From contig NZ_DKGQ01000049.1 in the NCBI RefSeq assembly GCF_002453355.1, positions 1 to 23,772 on the forward strand: 23,772 nucleotides of DNA, written 5' to 3'. This DNA comes from Psychrobacter sp. UBA6766 (GTDB taxonomy: Bacteria > Pseudomonadota > Gammaproteobacteria > Pseudomonadales > Moraxellaceae). Below the pieces are notes generated by a model that made no database searches, was not told the origin of the DNA, and saw only the letters and a program-made list of their open reading frames with translations. Positions 22,661-23,772 of this stretch are shown piece by piece (the stretch's first letter is position 1; every line of letters starts with the position of its first letter). Position numbers and translations under genes: made by a program.

Positions 22661-23404
22661 ATGAAACATTATCTTAAATCTACTAAAAAAAATACCAGTC
22701 GGCGTCCTGTCAGCATAAATCCATTACTCACTTTAGTCGTGGCAACGCTGATGTCGGGTACTATGATTCCAGCCAATGCAGAACTGACTATTCATAATGA
22801 GCCCAGTCAAGCTAAACCGTCTAATCAAAACAAACAAGTCGCGACGCCTGCAAGCAATGCTATTAATAATGACGCTAATACTGTTACCAATCAGGCCAAT
22901 ACTAACAAGCTAGCGCCGACTGATATTTCTATCATTAAACTTATGCAAGTGATGCACATTGATGAGCAAATCCAAGCTATCGTCGATGGCCAAAAAGCCG
23001 CTATCGATGCTATCAATACGCAAACAAGGAATCAGGCTCAAAGTAGTAGTCAGCAAGTAAACGATAAACGGCTAAGTAAGCATCAGCGTGAGTTACAAGA
23101 GCAAATCCAGAGTGTATTAGGTCAATATGCTAAGATTATGACTAATGGCATAGGTAACGCCGCTGATACACAAACCTTGACGCAAGCCTATATCAGTGCA
23201 GCTAAGACTTATTATACTCAAGCTGAGGTGGATGCCCAAATTAAATTCTACGATACAGCGGTGGGACAAAGTATCCTTGCCAAGCAGCCACAAATTACCG
23301 CGGCTTTTTTACAACAATCCTTGCCTGACGATACTAGTGAAACTGAAGCACAATTAAGCGAGCTATTGCCACAGATGAAGCAGATTATTAAAGGAGTTCT
23401 TTAA
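22661..23404 (+). CDS. Secreted DUF2059 protein
   Basis: This 247-residue periplasmic protein has a basic N-terminus, a hydrophobic stretch (about 19-33) and a likely signal peptidase I site after ANA near residue 40. An Asn/Gln/Thr-rich linker (about 45-88) precedes a helical domain with the DUF2059 signature YYTQAEVDAQIKFYDTAVGQSILAKQPQI (about 186-214). The function of DUF2059 is not known. The domain elsewhere occurs in small secreted proteins. The ribosome site is poor (GAG nine bases upstream), so the start is moderately certain; it gives a normal signal peptide. It follows the CDF gene by 68 bases with no terminator between, so co-transcription is possible. A bidirectional terminator lies 140 bases downstream. 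Confidence 0.82.
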   Translation: MKHYLKSTKKNTSRRPVSINPLLTLVVATLMSGTMIPANAELTIHNEPSQAKPSNQNKQVATPASNAINNDANTVTNQANTNKLAPTDISIIKLMQVMHIDEQIQAIVDGQKAAIDAINTQTRNQAQSSSQQVNDKRLSKHQRELQEQIQSVLGQYAKIMTNGIGNAADTQTLTQAYISAAKTYYTQAEVDAQIKFYDTAVGQSILAKQPQITAAFLQQSLPDDTSETEAQLSELLPQMKQIIKGVL

Positions 23405-23543
23405 CGTCACTATTTTCAAGCATAACCTTAACATCAACGCACATCTTCTTTAAAGGCAATTCTGACAGGCCTAAAGGTGCTTTTTTGTTAAAGACACTTC
23501 ATTTAAACCTTAGCTTAAATGAAAACCGAAAATCTTTATGCAT

Positions 23544-23574
23544 AAAAAAGGTCACTATAAAAGTGACCTTTTTT
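23544..23574. terminator. Bidirectional terminator between the DUF2059 gene and dps
   Basis: A perfect 13-bp stem, AAAAAAGGTCACT (23544-23556) with AGTGACCTTTTTT (23562-23574), surrounds a 5-base loop. The A and T runs are part of the stem, so it works in both directions between these convergent genes. Confidence 0.9.
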
Positions 23575-23619
23575 AAACTGACCTAAGTAATGTTTATTTA
23601 TAAGCTTATTTAGCCCGTC

Positions 23620-23772
23620 TTATTTTTTTGGCGCATTTGCACCGATAAACCAAGCATCTTTATCAACAATACGGCTTACTTCTGTCAACAAATCAGCAGT
23701 ATCTTCATCGCCAGCATCACTGGCTGTATCAATACCTTCACGTAATGACGCTGCAATGGTTTTATAACGGTT
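23620..23772 (-). CDS. dps: Dps-family DNA-binding ferritin-like protein, 3' end only
   Basis: The last 50 codons of a gene run in from the right edge on the minus strand. The translation ends IDTASDAGDEDTADLLTE, VSRIVDKDAWFIGANAPKK. The DTADLLTEVSR and DKDAWFIGAN pattern is the C-terminal helix of Dps, which stores iron, detoxifies peroxide and compacts DNA in stationary phase. The ferroxidase residues and N-terminal tail are outside the window, so only the family is supported. A strong terminator lies 46 bases downstream. Confidence 0.85.
   Translation of the reverse strand, partial: NRYKTIAASLREGIDTASDAGDEDTADLLTEVSRIVDKDAWFIGANAPKK

Noticed and set aside
23445..23490. Possible terminator just after the DUF2059 gene
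   Set aside because: The stem is short and imperfect (AAGGCA against TGCTTT); the strong hairpin at 23544-23574 is the better candidate.

Overview
The window looks like a chromosomal segment of a gammaproteobacterium of the Moraxellaceae, most likely Psychrobacter. This rests on the moderately AT-rich composition, the style of the housekeeping proteins (RecJ, DapD, QueE, Dps) and the mix of neighbours. No sequence search was possible, so the genus is an inference. There is no sign of phage, insertion sequence, CRISPR or plasmid functions. Most genes are ordinary core or shell genes, and the interest lies mainly in regulatory DNA and two small stress-response modules.

Positions 1-7290 form a nitrogen-oxide region: a NarL-type response regulator, a convergent NarK nitrate/nitrite transporter, a YeaR-like DUF1971 cupin (in E. 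coli yeaR is nitrate- and NO-responsive), a CitE/HpcH-type CoA lyase with no obvious link to the theme, and a 768-residue single-subunit quinol nitric oxide reductase. The 531-base gap before the NO reductase holds two near-identical 23-bp dyads of NsrR type, each lying just downstream of a candidate promoter, so NO-relieved repression is likely. A good Fur-box match and a 20-bp-period direct repeat lie before the cupin gene.

Positions 7262-11434 look like a copper-response region: a CusS/CopS-like kinase and CusR/CopR-like regulator on the minus strand, then a membrane DUF305 protein and a lipoprotein with two DUF305 domains on the plus strand. A near-perfect CusR-type operator sits between the divergent arms. 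The arrangement recalls the cyanobacterial copMRS locus.

Positions 11471-19807 are mainly minus strand: a DUF697-like protein, plus-strand recJ, two tandem TRIC-type channel paralogues behind a DMT-family transporter with a long hydrophilic insertion, then queE, dapD and an alpha/beta hydrolase. Positions 20158-23772 carry tRNA-Asn(GUU) with promoter and terminator, a hotdog acyl-CoA thioesterase, a cation diffusion facilitator of SLC30A9 type, a secreted DUF2059 protein and the 3' end of a Dps gene running off the right edge.
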